A stretch of 64,000 bases of DNA from Paenibacillus polygoni. GTDB taxonomy: Bacteria; Bacillota; Bacilli; Paenibacillales; Paenibacillaceae. This document shows positions 26,916-35,840 of this stretch, piece after piece. Position numbers and translations under genes: made by a program. The stretch is taken from positions 3,419,501 to 3,483,500 of the forward strand of contig NZ_CP127162.1 in assembly GCF_030263935.1 (NCBI RefSeq), in the 5' to 3' direction. The stretch's first letter is position 1; every line of letters begins with the position of its first letter. Below the pieces are notes generated by a model. That model saw only the letters and a program-made list of their open reading frames with translations, searched no databases and had not been told where the DNA came from.

Positions 26916-26959
26916 AGTAAAAAAAGCAGAATCCTACCCTTTTCTTACTTCAATTACCT

Positions 26960-27448
26960 CTACATTACATCTCCAGTGAAGGGCATATTAGGCATGTCAA
27001 TAAAATGGTAATCCGCAACTGCCTCTGCAGATTCCAGGTACGCATGACAACTTTGGCTAATCATCAAGTTAACAACACCTGACTTTTCATGCACAATGAT
27101 AACAGGCTTACCTTTAGCAATGGCATAACCAATCTCAAAAGCTGTACCACTGTCTACATGTCCATGTCTTACACCATGCAGCTCAGTCTCTCCTTCATAA
27201 TCAATCACTGCAACGATAACATCAGCCCAGTCAACATGCTTAACATCATTACGATAAACTGCATCTGCCCACTCTGCTGTATACATCGTTAGATGGGTTA
27301 GCTGCTCAAGTCTTGGAGAAAAGAACTCTCCAACATAAGGATTACTCTCCAGTGCTTTCTCAACTCTCTGCACTCTGTCAATTTGTTCCTCATTAAAAAA
27401 CGGACTAGCAAGGTACACTTTAACCTTATTCATTTCTTGTTTCATCAT
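26960..27448 (-). CDS. nucleoside 2-deoxyribosyltransferase
   Basis: Transfers 2-deoxyribose between nucleobases (or hydrolyses deoxynucleotides in related members). The family pattern is visible: VKVYLASPFFNEEQ at the N-terminus, DWADVIVAVID in the middle, and DSGTAFEIGYAIAKGKPVI, whose Glu is the expected nucleophile. Start at ATG 27446-27448, GGAG seven bases upstream; about 162 residues. It seems to be its own transcript, upstream of ppiB. Substrate preference cannot be read from the sequence. Confidence 0.85.
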   Translation of the reverse strand: MMKQEMNKVKVYLASPFFNEEQIDRVQRVEKALESNPYVGEFFSPRLEQLTHLTMYTAEWADAVYRNDVKHVDWADVIVAVIDYEGETELHGVRHGHVDSGTAFEIGYAIAKGKPVIIVHEKSGVVNLMISQSCHAYLESAEAVADYHFIDMPNMPFTGDVM

Positions 27449-27688
27449 AATCAATCTCCTCTTTTATAGTCATTATTTTAATTTGTTATCCTACCCAAAT
27501 CAATACGCTACACTATTCATCTCTTAACTCGATCTGTAACCTCAGGTGAACCGGTTTAGTAAAAAGTGTTAATGGGACTGTTGCTAGGTTACGTCGCACT
27601 TCTCCTGATCACGGCGATATAAACAGCAGGAGCGTTCATTGATATCCAGATTGGATTTAGAAAACCAAAGTGACAAGCGTATGAGCCA
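27449..27688. other. intergenic, nothing recognised
   Basis: Between the deoxyribosyltransferase start and the lysA terminator I see no open frame with a ribosome binding site, no riboswitch and no strong promoter. A 16-codon hydrophobic open frame at 27572 is noted among rejected items. Confidence 0.5.
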
Positions 27689-27716
27689 TAAAAAAAGAGA
27701 GCTTTTCAGCTCTCTC
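27689..27716 (-). terminator. intrinsic terminator after lysA
   Basis: AGAGAGCT and AGCTCTCT pair with a 3-4 base loop and seven T follow on the minus strand. It lies 75 bases past the lysA stop. Confidence 0.88.
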
Positions 27717-27790
27717 CACTCTTCCTGAAGCCACAGCTTCTAAGGTATGATTCTTGGTCTATCGACATTGTAGAACGTGATCTACTTTAA

Positions 27791-29122
27791 TTAAGAAGTC
27801 ACCGTTTGCTTATTCATACGTGCGGGAATCAGATCATTACGAACGATATCTTCGTGGCTCTCTCTACGAACAACCAAATCACTTTGTCCATCCTGTACAA
27901 AAACAACAGCGGGCCTGCGAATCCGGTTATAATTGCTTGCCATTGAATAGTTATAAGCACCCGTACAAGCTACCGCTAAGAGATCCCCTGTTTCCACTTT
28001 TGGCAGCGCCAAATCCCATATCAGCATATCTCCACTCTCACAAGCTTTTCCTGCAATGGATACCGTCTCAGCTGCAGGTTCATTCGCACGGTTAGCCAGC
28101 ATAGCTTCATACTGAGATTCATATAATGCAGGACGAGGATTGTCTGACATTCCGCCATCGACAGCAACATATTTGCGAACTCCAGGAATATCTTTACTTG
28201 TACCTACGGTATACAGTGTAGTTCCTGCTTCCCCGACAAGACTGCGGCCTGGTTCAACCCAGATTTCAGGAAGCTCTTCACCAATACCTGCAAAATGATT
28301 CTTAACACCGTCTGTTATCGCTTTAACATACTGTGACACTTCTAGAGGTGTATCCCCCTCTACATAACGGATTCCAAATCCACCGCCAAGATTAACGACC
28401 TGGAATGTAAGTCCAAGCTTCTCTTTTACTTCTCTAGCGAATCCAGCTACACGCTCTACTGCCATCTGGAAACCTTCCACTTCGAAGATTTGAGAACCAA
28501 TATGAGAATGTACACCAAGGAGCTGTAAATGAGACTGCTTACTTGCCAGTTCAATCGCTTCAAAAGCAGATCCATTACCAATATCAAATCCAAATTTTGA
28601 ATCCGTCTGTCCAGTAGAAATATATTCATGTGTATGTGCTTCAACACCTGGAGTGATCCGCAGCAAAATTTTTACAGTCTGATTCTTCTCTGCTGCCATG
28701 GCTTGCAATAGATGAATCTCAGTAAAGTTATCTACTACAAAACAACCAATCTTTGCATCCAGGGCCATTTCAATTTCATCAGGTGTTTTATTGTTCCCGT
28801 GAAAATGAATACGTTCTGCCGGGAAACCCGCTTGCATTGCGGTATATAATTCTCCATCTGAAACCACATCCAAGGAAAGACCTTCCTGTTCCACAAGAGT
28901 GCACATTGCTTTTACACTGAAAGCTTTGCTTGCATAGGCTACTTGAAAAGTGAGTCCTGATGCTTTGAATGCATCCATATACTCTCTTGCACGCTGACGA
29001 ATCAAATGCTCGTCTACGATGTACAGCGGTGTTCCATATTCTTTTTTAAGTTCAACCGTATCGCAGCCACCGATTTCAAGATGACCTAAAGCATTAATTT
29101 TGCTAGTACCGTGTAAATACAT
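27791..29122 (-). CDS. lysA: diaminopimelate decarboxylase
   Basis: Last step of lysine synthesis: meso-diaminopimelate to lysine, PLP-dependent. The PLP lysine is in VAYASKAFS, followed by HFHGNNKTPDEI, HSHIGSQIFEV, NLGGGFGIRY, EPGRSLVGEAG and the dimer-contributed CESGDML. I use the ATG at 29120-29122, 11 bases from GAGG; a TTG three codons upstream would overlap that site. 443 residues. It has its own promoter and terminator. Confidence 0.95.
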   Translation of the reverse strand: MYLHGTSKINALGHLEIGGCDTVELKKEYGTPLYIVDEHLIRQRAREYMDAFKASGLTFQVAYASKAFSVKAMCTLVEQEGLSLDVVSDGELYTAMQAGFPAERIHFHGNNKTPDEIEMALDAKIGCFVVDNFTEIHLLQAMAAEKNQTVKILLRITPGVEAHTHEYISTGQTDSKFGFDIGNGSAFEAIELASKQSHLQLLGVHSHIGSQIFEVEGFQMAVERVAGFAREVKEKLGLTFQVVNLGGGFGIRYVEGDTPLEVSQYVKAITDGVKNHFAGIGEELPEIWVEPGRSLVGEAGTTLYTVGTSKDIPGVRKYVAVDGGMSDNPRPALYESQYEAMLANRANEPAAETVSIAGKACESGDMLIWDLALPKVETGDLLAVACTGAYNYSMASNYNRIRRPAVVFVQDGQSDLVVRRESHEDIVRNDLIPARMNKQTVTS

Positions 29123-29172
29123 TGTTGGCAATTCCTCACTTTTCCTGGAATGATTCCATCTAATTTTACACC

Positions 29173-29181
29173 AGTATAGCA
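29173..29181 (-). promoter_or_regulatory. possible extended -10 promoter of lysA
   Basis: TGCTATACT on the minus strand fits an extended -10 element (TGnTATACT). No good -35 is visible 17 bases upstream, so the call is tentative. Confidence 0.4.
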
Positions 29182-29295
29182 GAATTTGGCTTTACGTATA
29201 TATGGATTAATCGGCACATCATTTGTATTTTAATTACTGGAATTTTATTCAAATTCCCTTTAAACGAGTTAACAAATTGATTCAAACGGCGAACC

Positions 29296-30873
29296 TTACT
29301 TCTTCTTCACCGGTTGCCGTGTATTATCTCGCGGTTTATTGAATGATGGTCTCTTCTTAGATGCAAGTACCGGAGAACGAATTATTGTTTCCATCATTGC
29401 CTTTGCATTAAAAGGTATAAACGGCCAGAGATACGCCGAATTATATGAACGATGGAGAGCAAGGATCAAGATTAGGATTGTCGTTCCTATAATCAGCCCC
29501 GGAGCTTTAAAGGCTGCCACGACAACTAGTAAGATCAGCCTGACAATTCGGTTCGCGAGACCTAGTTCATAACTTGGCGTAGCGAACATACCTATAGCTG
29601 CAACCGCCATATACAGCAGCACTTCATTAACAAAGAGCCCTGTTTTGACGGCAACATCTCCAATGAGAATGGCAGCAATCAGCCCCATCGCTGAGGCCAG
29701 CGGAGTAGGCGTATGCACAGCCGCCATCCGCATCAGGTCGATTCCTATCTCAACAATGAGAAACTGCATGATGATCGGCAGTTTTACATTTTCTTGTGGC
29801 CCAATAAACTCCATTCCCTCTGGTTTTAGACTGGGCTCGATGACAAAGAGCATCCATAAAGGAAGCAGAAATAAAGAGGCAAAGATCCCTAGATAACGGA
29901 CTAGCCGTAAATAAGTCCCCATAAAAGGCGTTTGCCTATTTTCTTCCGCATGCTGACAAAGATCAAAGAATGTCGTCGGCATAATCATAACGCTCGGGGA
30001 TGTATCTACAAAAACGACAACTCTGCCCTCCAGTAAGTGGGAAGCTACCGAATCAGGCCTTTCCGAGTATCGAACCAAAGGAAAAGGATTCCAACCTTCA
30101 TTAATAATCGCTTCTTCGAGCTGTTTATCTGCAAGCGGGATTCCATCAAGGTTTACCTTTTCAATCTTTTTACGAATACTATCAACTTGTACTTTATCGA
30201 CAATATCATCGATGTAAGCAATACAAACATCTGTTTTTGTTCTGCGACCAACTTGAAACAGTTCAAGCTTGAACCCTGGGTCACGAAGTCTTCTGCGGAC
30301 GAGAGCAACGTTGGTCAGCAGCGTCTCTGTAAAACCATCTCTTGATCCCCGAACGACTCGTTCGAGCGATGGTTCTTCAGGACTTCGGACTGGGTAACTA
30401 CGTGTATCAATGACGAGTGCTGTTTCTTCACCTTCAATGAAGAATGCACTCATTCCGCTCATTACTTGAATAAATATTTTACTGAGTTCTGTATATTTCG
30501 TTACCTGGATGTGGGGAATGTAATACTCAAAGAAATCTTCCGCTGCATCAACACTCATCCCCCTTGAACTCACATAGGATAGTCTCTCTAATATTTCCGT
30601 TAACACGACATCTTTGGTAAGACCGGTAACGAATAATAACCCCGTATGTTTTCCGCCGAACGTCATTTCCCGGAAGTTAATATCAAAACTTTCTCCAAGT
30701 CCCATGACATATTTAAACGTTTCTTTGAGCTTATCAAATTCAGGGAGAACTGTGTCTTTTCCCTGCCAGTAAACAACAGATTCTTCGATTGAATCTGATC
30801 GTTCACTGTGCTTTTTCTCTTTGAGTTCAGCTTCTCTCATTTTTTCTTTTTCTTTCTCTTTTTCTTCTGGCAT
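29296..30873 (-). CDS. spoVAF: stage V sporulation protein AF
   Basis: A GerA-family membrane protein (525 residues) of the inner spore membrane. A charged N-terminus (EKEKEKEKMREAELKEKK) precedes the GerA-A-like domain; RGSRDGFTETLLTNVALVRRRLRD and VVFVDTSPSVMIMPTTFFD are characteristic, then about five membrane helices and a basic Pro/Lys-rich tail. GGGAGGAC lies before the ATG at 30871-30873. It starts 13 bases after spoVAB, with no spoVAC, AD or AE between. Confidence 0.93.
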   Translation of the reverse strand: MPEEKEKEKEKMREAELKEKKHSERSDSIEESVVYWQGKDTVLPEFDKLKETFKYVMGLGESFDINFREMTFGGKHTGLLFVTGLTKDVVLTEILERLSYVSSRGMSVDAAEDFFEYYIPHIQVTKYTELSKIFIQVMSGMSAFFIEGEETALVIDTRSYPVRSPEEPSLERVVRGSRDGFTETLLTNVALVRRRLRDPGFKLELFQVGRRTKTDVCIAYIDDIVDKVQVDSIRKKIEKVNLDGIPLADKQLEEAIINEGWNPFPLVRYSERPDSVASHLLEGRVVVFVDTSPSVMIMPTTFFDLCQHAEENRQTPFMGTYLRLVRYLGIFASLFLLPLWMLFVIEPSLKPEGMEFIGPQENVKLPIIMQFLIVEIGIDLMRMAAVHTPTPLASAMGLIAAILIGDVAVKTGLFVNEVLLYMAVAAIGMFATPSYELGLANRIVRLILLVVVAAFKAPGLIIGTTILILILALHRSYNSAYLWPFIPFNAKAMMETIIRSPVLASKKRPSFNKPRDNTRQPVKKK

Positions 30874-30886
30874 AATCAGGTCCTCC

Positions 30887-31309
30887 CTATTTGTCAAAGA
30901 TAAACCAATCAAATAACGAACCTGCTACTTTTCCAAAAACCATAGCCATGAGTAATCCGAATAGATACGGTTTCATTCCCAGCCTTTTCGCTAATATAGG
31001 AAGTACATTGAGCACTTCGGTTAGTGCAGCTGCTAGCAAACCAATAAATACACCGCATAATAATCCCACAAAAATAGCCACAATTGGCAGCAGTCTTATT
31101 TTTAAATGCCAAAAGTCAGCTGCCGTTCCAATCAGAGACCCGGATATCATAGCGACTTCATATGCATGTGCCTTGTCGTATGAGCGAGTTAACTGTGCGA
31201 GCCGCGGAATGATATCGAGCACGATAAACAAAGCAATGACACCACTCCCAACCGCAATACCGCTGGCGACACCAAGAAACATAATGACGACGCCATCAAG
31301 TACAGTCAT
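30887..31309 (-). CDS. spoVAB: stage V sporulation protein AB
   Basis: A 140-residue polytopic protein of the SpoVA group, which moves dipicolinic acid across the spore membrane. It contains FLGVASGIAVGSGVIALFIVLDIIPRL, SGSLIGTAADF and GKVAGSLFDWFIF. Its start overlaps the spoVAA stop by a few bases, so the genes are coupled. Confidence 0.92.
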   Translation of the reverse strand: MTVLDGVVIMFLGVASGIAVGSGVIALFIVLDIIPRLAQLTRSYDKAHAYEVAMISGSLIGTAADFWHLKIRLLPIVAIFVGLLCGVFIGLLAAALTEVLNVLPILAKRLGMKPYLFGLLMAMVFGKVAGSLFDWFIFDK

Positions 31310-31965
31310 AGTGAATCCCTGCCGCTCAAGTTATCCGTGCTGATTGAAGATTTAATACGTTCATATTCCTCGCTGATCGTGTACTGATCTACATTCTGTT
31401 GATACAGATACATTTCCACTTCAAGCGGAGTAGGCTCATCGTTCCACTTTTTCTTGAATAAATGGTTAAAAAATACGGCCATACCAAACCCTATGCCGAT
31501 GGAATAAGCAATCTGGAACATATAAGGATTCTCATCCCTATATCCAGTTAGCATCTCAACAACACGTACATGAACCTCTTTCATATTGACGTCTGCATGA
31601 AAATTCATAATGGTCAGAGCTGATCCGAAAAACAGCAAAAGCCATACTAAAATGAAAAGAGATTTGGAAGGAGGCTTCTCATTTGGGAGTAATTCGACCA
31701 AGGTATGGCTGCTCCCAAGCGTCTCCACCTGAGCACTCGGAACAACTTGTTTAATCCGCGCAATAAGAGGAAGCACATCGATAAGTAACAATGTCCCATC
31801 TTTTTCTTCAGTATGTATCAGTACGGTTTCCCGTAATTTATGCTCATACTCTGGCGGATCACTCAAAATATTAGCAACATGCTTAATTTGGAGTGTGCTA
31901 CCCATCTTTATTTTAATTCGGCTGTGCAGCCGAACGTACACTACAGGAGTGGATGTTCCATTCAT
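31306..31965 (-). CDS. spoVAA: stage V sporulation protein AA
   Basis: First gene of this spoVA cluster, 219 residues. An N-terminal soluble part with YVRLHSRIKIKMGSTLQIKHVANI is followed by two membrane segments (about 125-142 and 167-187) and an acidic tail. The ATG at 31963-31965 lies 11 bases after AAGGAG; a GTG four codons earlier abuts that site. A sigma-G-type promoter lies just upstream, separate from the sigF operon. Confidence 0.9.
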   Translation of the reverse strand: MNGTSTPVVYVRLHSRIKIKMGSTLQIKHVANILSDPPEYEHKLRETVLIHTEEKDGTLLLIDVLPLIARIKQVVPSAQVETLGSSHTLVELLPNEKPPSKSLFILVWLLLFFGSALTIMNFHADVNMKEVHVRVVEMLTGYRDENPYMFQIAYSIGIGFGMAVFFNHLFKKKWNDEPTPLEVEMYLYQQNVDQYTISEEYERIKSSISTDNLSGRDSL

Positions 31966-32000
31966 CCCTGACGTCACTCCTTATACTGCGAAATTAGTCA

Positions 32001-32031
32001 TAGTATGGAGATTTAGGCTCTTAATTATTCC
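32001..32031 (-). promoter_or_regulatory. sigma-G-type promoter of spoVAA
   Basis: On the minus strand CATACTA (32001-32007) is an exact sigma-G -10, with GGAATA (32026-32031, consensus TGAATA) 18 bases upstream. spoVA is a forespore sigma-G operon in B. subtilis. Confidence 0.72.
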
Positions 32032-32075
32032 GAAATTCAGGAATATCGGTTGATTCAGCGAAAATGGCATCACTA

Positions 32076-32108
32076 AAAAGACCCTATCCTAAATACTGGA
32101 CAGGGCCT
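32076..32108 (-). terminator. intrinsic terminator after sigF
   Basis: GGCCCTGTCC and GGATAGGGTC pair with an 8-base loop, followed by TTTTTAG on the minus strand. It lies upstream of the spoVAA promoter. Confidence 0.85.
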
Positions 32109-32189
32109 TACTTGTAACCTATTATCGTTGTTACACGAATTAAAGAATTATTTACCTACAACATATCATCAGTATCTTACCTGCACCGT

Positions 32190-32945
32190 TTACTGCGCAA
32201 TCTGATCACGAATGACCTGGAGAATTTTCTTCTCTAATCGGGATACTTGTACTTGTGAAATACCTAGTCTTGTAGCAACTTCGGACTGAGTCTGATCCCG
32301 ATAATATCTGAGATACACAATCAGGCGTTCTCGCTCAGACAAATTCCCAATGGCTTCATTCAGCGCCAGTTTATCAAACCAGCGCTCCTGAGATTCGTCA
32401 GCAATCTGATCCATTAAGGTAATTGGATCCCCATCATTCTCAAATACCGTCTCATGAATGGAAGTAGGAGGCTTGTTTGCCTCCTGTGCGAAGACTACTT
32501 CTTCTGGTGTAATCTCCAGCGCCTCAGCCACTTCTTTAATTGTCGGCAACCGGTCTAAATATTTAGAGAGTTCGTCCTTCTTTTTACGAACTTTGTTCGC
32601 TGTCTCCTTAAGTGACCGGCTTACCTTAATGGTTCCATCATCTCTTAGGAACCTTTGAATCTCGCCAATAATCATTGGCACTGCATACGTAGAGAACTTG
32701 ACGTCGTAGCTGAGATCAAATTTATCTACTGATTTCAGCAGCCCGATGCAGCCGATCTGAAACAGATCCTCAGGCTCGTATCCACGGTTCATAAACCGCT
32801 GTACGACGGACCACACAAGACGTATGTTACAATTGACAAGCGTGTCTCTGGCCACATTGTCCCCGCTTTGGGAGAGAGCAATGAGGCGTTTGACTTCCGC
32901 ATCTTCTAGATACGTGTGTGTTTTATGTTTCGTTTCTGCTTCCAT
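32190..32945 (-). CDS. sigF: forespore RNA polymerase sigma factor sigma-F
   Basis: First forespore-specific sigma factor (251 residues). Region 2 is visible in RDTLVNCNIRLVWSVVQRF, EPEDLFQIGCIGLLKSVDKFDL and FSTYAVPMIIGEIQRFLRDDG; region 4 in LSERERLIVYLRYYRDQTQSEVATRLGISQVQVSRLEKK. The gene follows spoIIAB by 11 bases in the standard spoIIAA-spoIIAB-sigF operon. Confidence 0.97.
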   Translation of the reverse strand: MEAETKHKTHTYLEDAEVKRLIALSQSGDNVARDTLVNCNIRLVWSVVQRFMNRGYEPEDLFQIGCIGLLKSVDKFDLSYDVKFSTYAVPMIIGEIQRFLRDDGTIKVSRSLKETANKVRKKKDELSKYLDRLPTIKEVAEALEITPEEVVFAQEANKPPTSIHETVFENDGDPITLMDQIADESQERWFDKLALNEAIGNLSERERLIVYLRYYRDQTQSEVATRLGISQVQVSRLEKKILQVIRDQIAQ

Positions 32946-32956
32946 AGGTCCAACCC

Positions 32957-33409
32957 CTAATTATACAGTGCTTTCTTGGATTCTATCCTCTTCTTCATGA
33001 GGATTGAAGTCCCGCGTCCAAGCTCGCTTGACACCTCAAATTCATCCATGAAGTTTTCCATAATCGTAAAGCCCATACCTGAACGTTCCAGCTCTGGTTT
33101 AGAAGTATAAAGCGGTTGCTTAGCCATTTCGAGATCCTCTATTCCCTGTCCGTTATCTTCGATAACGAGGGTGATGATATCGTTAAGGATCTCTGCCCTA
33201 ATCGTAACCACACCGCTCTCATCACTGTGATAACCATGAATAATGCTATTGGTTACTGCTTCTGATACCACGGTTTTCAGATCACTCAGTTCATCCATCG
33301 TTGGATCAAGCTGTGAAATAAAGGCAGCAACAGCCACACGAGCAAAAGATTCATTTTCGGACTTTGCAGAGAACTGCAAGTTCATAAAATTCGATTGTCC
33401 TGGTTTCAT
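32957..33409 (-). CDS. spoIIAB: anti-sigma-F factor and serine kinase SpoIIAB
   Basis: Binds sigma-F before septation and phosphorylates SpoIIAA. GHKL ATPase motifs: [11 protein letters not shown] (N box), EDNGQGIED (G1), [15 protein letters not shown] (G2). 150 residues. Its start overlaps the spoIIAA stop by 4 bases. Confidence 0.97.
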   Translation of the reverse strand: MKPGQSNFMNLQFSAKSENESFARVAVAAFISQLDPTMDELSDLKTVVSEAVTNSIIHGYHSDESGVVTIRAEILNDIITLVIEDNGQGIEDLEMAKQPLYTSKPELERSGMGFTIMENFMDEFEVSSELGRGTSILMKKRIESKKALYN

Positions 33410-33759
33410 GAAACTACCTCCAGACCCGAGAGGGCACTTCCCTCATTATCAAAAACCGGCATTATTTTGAACAAGCCCGACATATCAAGCAAACGGTGAA
33501 CCGCTGGATTAGCGCCCGAGATCACCATTTTCCCGCCTTTATGATGGATCAGTTTATAGCGTCCTAGAATGACACCGAGACCCGAACTGTCCATAAACTG
33601 AAGATCTTGTAAACTTAGTACGAGATGCTTGCACTGTTGCTTCTGAATCGCTTCATCCATCTGCATTCGAACGCCATCTGCCGTGTGATGATCTAGCTCT
33701 CCTGTAAGCCGGACAATGAGTACCCCGCGATCGTGCTCCATGTTCACTTGCAAATTCAT
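33406..33759 (-). CDS. spoIIAA: anti-anti-sigma factor SpoIIAA
   Basis: STAS-domain protein of 117 residues that frees sigma-F by displacing it from SpoIIAB. The phosphorylated serine is S58 in [17 protein letters not shown]. The first gene of the spoIIA operon; a sigma-H-like promoter and a 0A-box-like site lie immediately upstream, between it and dacF. Confidence 0.96.
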   Translation of the reverse strand: MNLQVNMEHDRGVLIVRLTGELDHHTADGVRMQMDEAIQKQQCKHLVLSLQDLQFMDSSGLGVILGRYKLIHHKGGKMVISGANPAVHRLLDMSGLFKIMPVFDNEGSALSGLEVVS

Positions 33760-33791
33760 GCTTGCTCACTCTCCTCCCTGTCATAGCCAAC

Positions 33792-33832
33792 CATTTCTAC
33801 ATCTGTAAAATGGTTTCCTGCCCCCCGACAAA
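33792..33832 (-). promoter_or_regulatory. sigma-H promoter with adjoining 0A-like box for spoIIA
   Basis: On the minus strand GCAGGAAAC (33813-33821) fits the sigma-H -35 (RnAGGAwWW) and GTAGAAATG (33792-33800) the -10 (RnnGAATww) with a 12-base spacer. TTTGTCGGG at 33824-33832, directly upstream, matches the Spo0A box TTTGTCGAA at 7 of 9. This is the arrangement known for B. subtilis spoIIA. Confidence 0.68.
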
Positions 33833-33872
33833 ACTAGAAGAAAACTCTCATGAATCTACAAAAGCACTTTTT

Positions 33873-35057
33873 TTAGCGAAAAAGATCAGAGGTCGTCCGT
33901 TTAAACAGTTTCCAGAAACCTGCTTTCTCCACATCCACCGCTGCTTTAATCTCAAATTCTTTTAAGACCTTGTTATCTTGAGAAACAATTAATTTTCCTA
34001 AAACTTGACCTTTGGCAATAGGAGCTTTGATCTCTGCCGGAATAGTCAGCTGCTGAGTTGTTTCATCCGATGCTCCTCTTTTCATGAGGACGCTGTAAGG
34101 TGTGTCGGCAATAATTTCAATCTCTTTGATGTTCCCTTTTTCTATTTGCACTTTGCCTATAACGTCACCTTTTTTATAGATGGTTTTCATCATATACTGA
34201 GAAAATGCATAATCCAGCATGTTAGAAACTTCACTGTTTCTTGTTTTTGTATTCGGTTCGCCAAGTACCACCGCTACCACCCGCATGCCGTCTTTTACAG
34301 CAGTCGCAGACAAACAAAATTTAGCTTCTGATGTATAACCTGTTTTAAGACCATCGGCTCCCGGATAGAACCGAACTAATTTATTCGTATTTACCAGCCA
34401 AAATGGTTTATCGGAATCTTTTCGCAAGTGATCCTGATAGGCTCCTGTATATTTTGTAACGTCTTTATGTTTCAACAATTCCCTGCTCATAATCGCGATA
34501 TCGTGTGCAGATGAATAATGATTATCAACAGGCAGCCCGTTACAGTTAGAGAAATGAGTATCGTTCATCCCAAGTTCTTTCGCACGTTTATTCATCATTT
34601 CAACAAATGCCGCTTCCGTCCCGGCCAGCTTCTCTGCCATAGCTACGGATGCATCATTACCTGAAGCCATAGCAATTCCTTTGAGCATATCATCTACTGT
34701 CATTTCTTCTCCGACTTCAAGGAAGATTTGTGACCCGCCCATCGATGCAGCATATTCACTTGTACGAACTTTATCGGTCCATTTCAGTTTTCCAGCATCA
34801 ATCGCTTCAACGACCAATAACATCGTCATGATTTTGGTAATACTCGCTGGAGGAAGTTTCTCATGTCCATTTTTCTCATAGATAATGGTCCCTGTGTCAG
34901 CGTCAAGCAGTACCGCCGAAACTGCATTTTCCGCAAGTTCAACGGGAGGTACTACATTATTTTGCTGTTTAATCGGCTCTTCGGCTGTTGCGGTACCTGG
35001 AACAATAATGGCGCATGTCAACAAAAGAGCGGTTAGTATTTTTATCCCTTTTTTCAT
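33873..35057 (-). CDS. dacF: D-alanyl-D-alanine carboxypeptidase DacF
   Basis: A secreted S11 peptidase of 394 residues affecting cortex cross-linking. A signal peptide ends after TATA (about residue 25); motifs are SITK (S72-K75), SGN and KTG in GLKTGYTSEAK. The C-terminal PBP5 domain is present. AGGAGGAT lies about 10 bases before the ATG. It precedes spoIIAA, as in B. subtilis, where it is read in the forespore. Confidence 0.93.
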   Translation of the reverse strand: MKKGIKILTALLLTCAIIVPGTATAEEPIKQQNNVVPPVELAENAVSAVLLDADTGTIIYEKNGHEKLPPASITKIMTMLLVVEAIDAGKLKWTDKVRTSEYAASMGGSQIFLEVGEEMTVDDMLKGIAMASGNDASVAMAEKLAGTEAAFVEMMNKRAKELGMNDTHFSNCNGLPVDNHYSSAHDIAIMSRELLKHKDVTKYTGAYQDHLRKDSDKPFWLVNTNKLVRFYPGADGLKTGYTSEAKFCLSATAVKDGMRVVAVVLGEPNTKTRNSEVSNMLDYAFSQYMMKTIYKKGDVIGKVQIEKGNIKEIEIIADTPYSVLMKRGASDETTQQLTIPAEIKAPIAKGQVLGKLIVSQDNKVLKEFEIKAAVDVEKAGFWKLFKRTTSDLFR

Positions 35058-35240
35058 AAGTACCCGTATCCTCCTCTTCGATCTATTCAGTTAGCTGATG
35101 TGTGACGTCATACTGCTATACATTCTCGTCAGGATTATTGGGAATTATTCCATTATCTGAGATAAATAATATTTTGACTTTGCGTATTCGTTCCAATAAG
35201 ACCTACATAATACAAGGTAAGAAATATAATCCTGGTAAAA

Positions 35241-35269
35241 TGAACCTTTTTTGCAGCTTGTTTGTTTTA
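35241..35269 (+). promoter_or_regulatory. possible ECF-type promoter
   Basis: TGAACCTTTTTT (35241-35252) carries the AAC core common to ECF -35 elements, and GTTTTA lies 17 bases after TGAACC. It would give autoregulated expression of the sigma/anti-sigma pair. The -10 match is weak. Confidence 0.35.
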
Positions 35270-35300
35270 TATACATCAGCAAGCGAAAGGAGTGACGGCC

Positions 35301-35840
35301 GTGACAGAACGTGAACTATTCGATACCTACAATAAAGAGATTTATCGAACCTGTTATTTTCTTCTTCAGAATGCACAAGATGCCGAAGATGCATGCCACG
35401 ATGTATTCGTTACCGTTTTCCAACGTGACTTCCAAAAAGTAGTCTATTTAAAAGCTTGGCTCATGCGGATCACTACAAATCATTGCCTGAATCTACTCAA
35501 AAAAAGTCGAAAGAAAAGAGAAAAACAGCTGCAAATTAGGCATCTTTATGAGGAAGCAAAAACCTCTGCAAAAGCACTGGAAACCATTGTTGAGGAAAAA
35601 TCTACGGCAGCCGATTGGCAAAAGTTATTAAAAGAGCTTCCGGACAAGCTTCTTGTGGTGGTTACGCTTAGATACGTGAACGATCTGACAATAACAGAGA
35701 TTGCAAATGTTCTTCATATCCCTGTCGGAACGGTGAAATCGAGACTTCATAAAGCATTAAAGCTGATGAGAAACAAACTACAAGAGGAAGACTTCTACGA
35801 TCTGAAGGGAGAGAATCCTATTGAAGCCTATGGAAGATGA
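35301..35840 (+). CDS. ECF-type RNA polymerase sigma factor
   Basis: A 179-residue sigma-70 family member with only regions 2 and 4. Region 2: LFDTYNKEIYRTCYFLLQ, DAEDACHDVFVTVF and LKAWLMRITTNHCLNLLK; region 4: LPDKLLVVVTLRYVNDLTITEIANVLHIPVGTVKSRLHKAL. Start is the GTG at 35301, eight bases after AAGGAG; the open frame extends upstream without a better site. It overlaps the DUF4179 gene by 20 bases, its likely anti-sigma factor. The pair stands on the plus strand within a minus-strand region. Confidence 0.9.
   Translation: MTERELFDTYNKEIYRTCYFLLQNAQDAEDACHDVFVTVFQRDFQKVVYLKAWLMRITTNHCLNLLKKSRKKREKQLQIRHLYEEAKTSAKALETIVEEKSTAADWQKLLKELPDKLLVVVTLRYVNDLTITEIANVLHIPVGTVKSRLHKALKLMRNKLQEEDFYDLKGENPIEAYGR

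Noticed and set aside
27572..27622. 16-codon hydrophobic open frame (MGLLLGYVALLLITAI)
   Set aside because: No ribosome binding site at a usable distance, very short, and no context supporting a gene.
29123..29290. Lysine riboswitch before lysA
   Set aside because: The leader is short and none of the conserved L-box sequences are visible.
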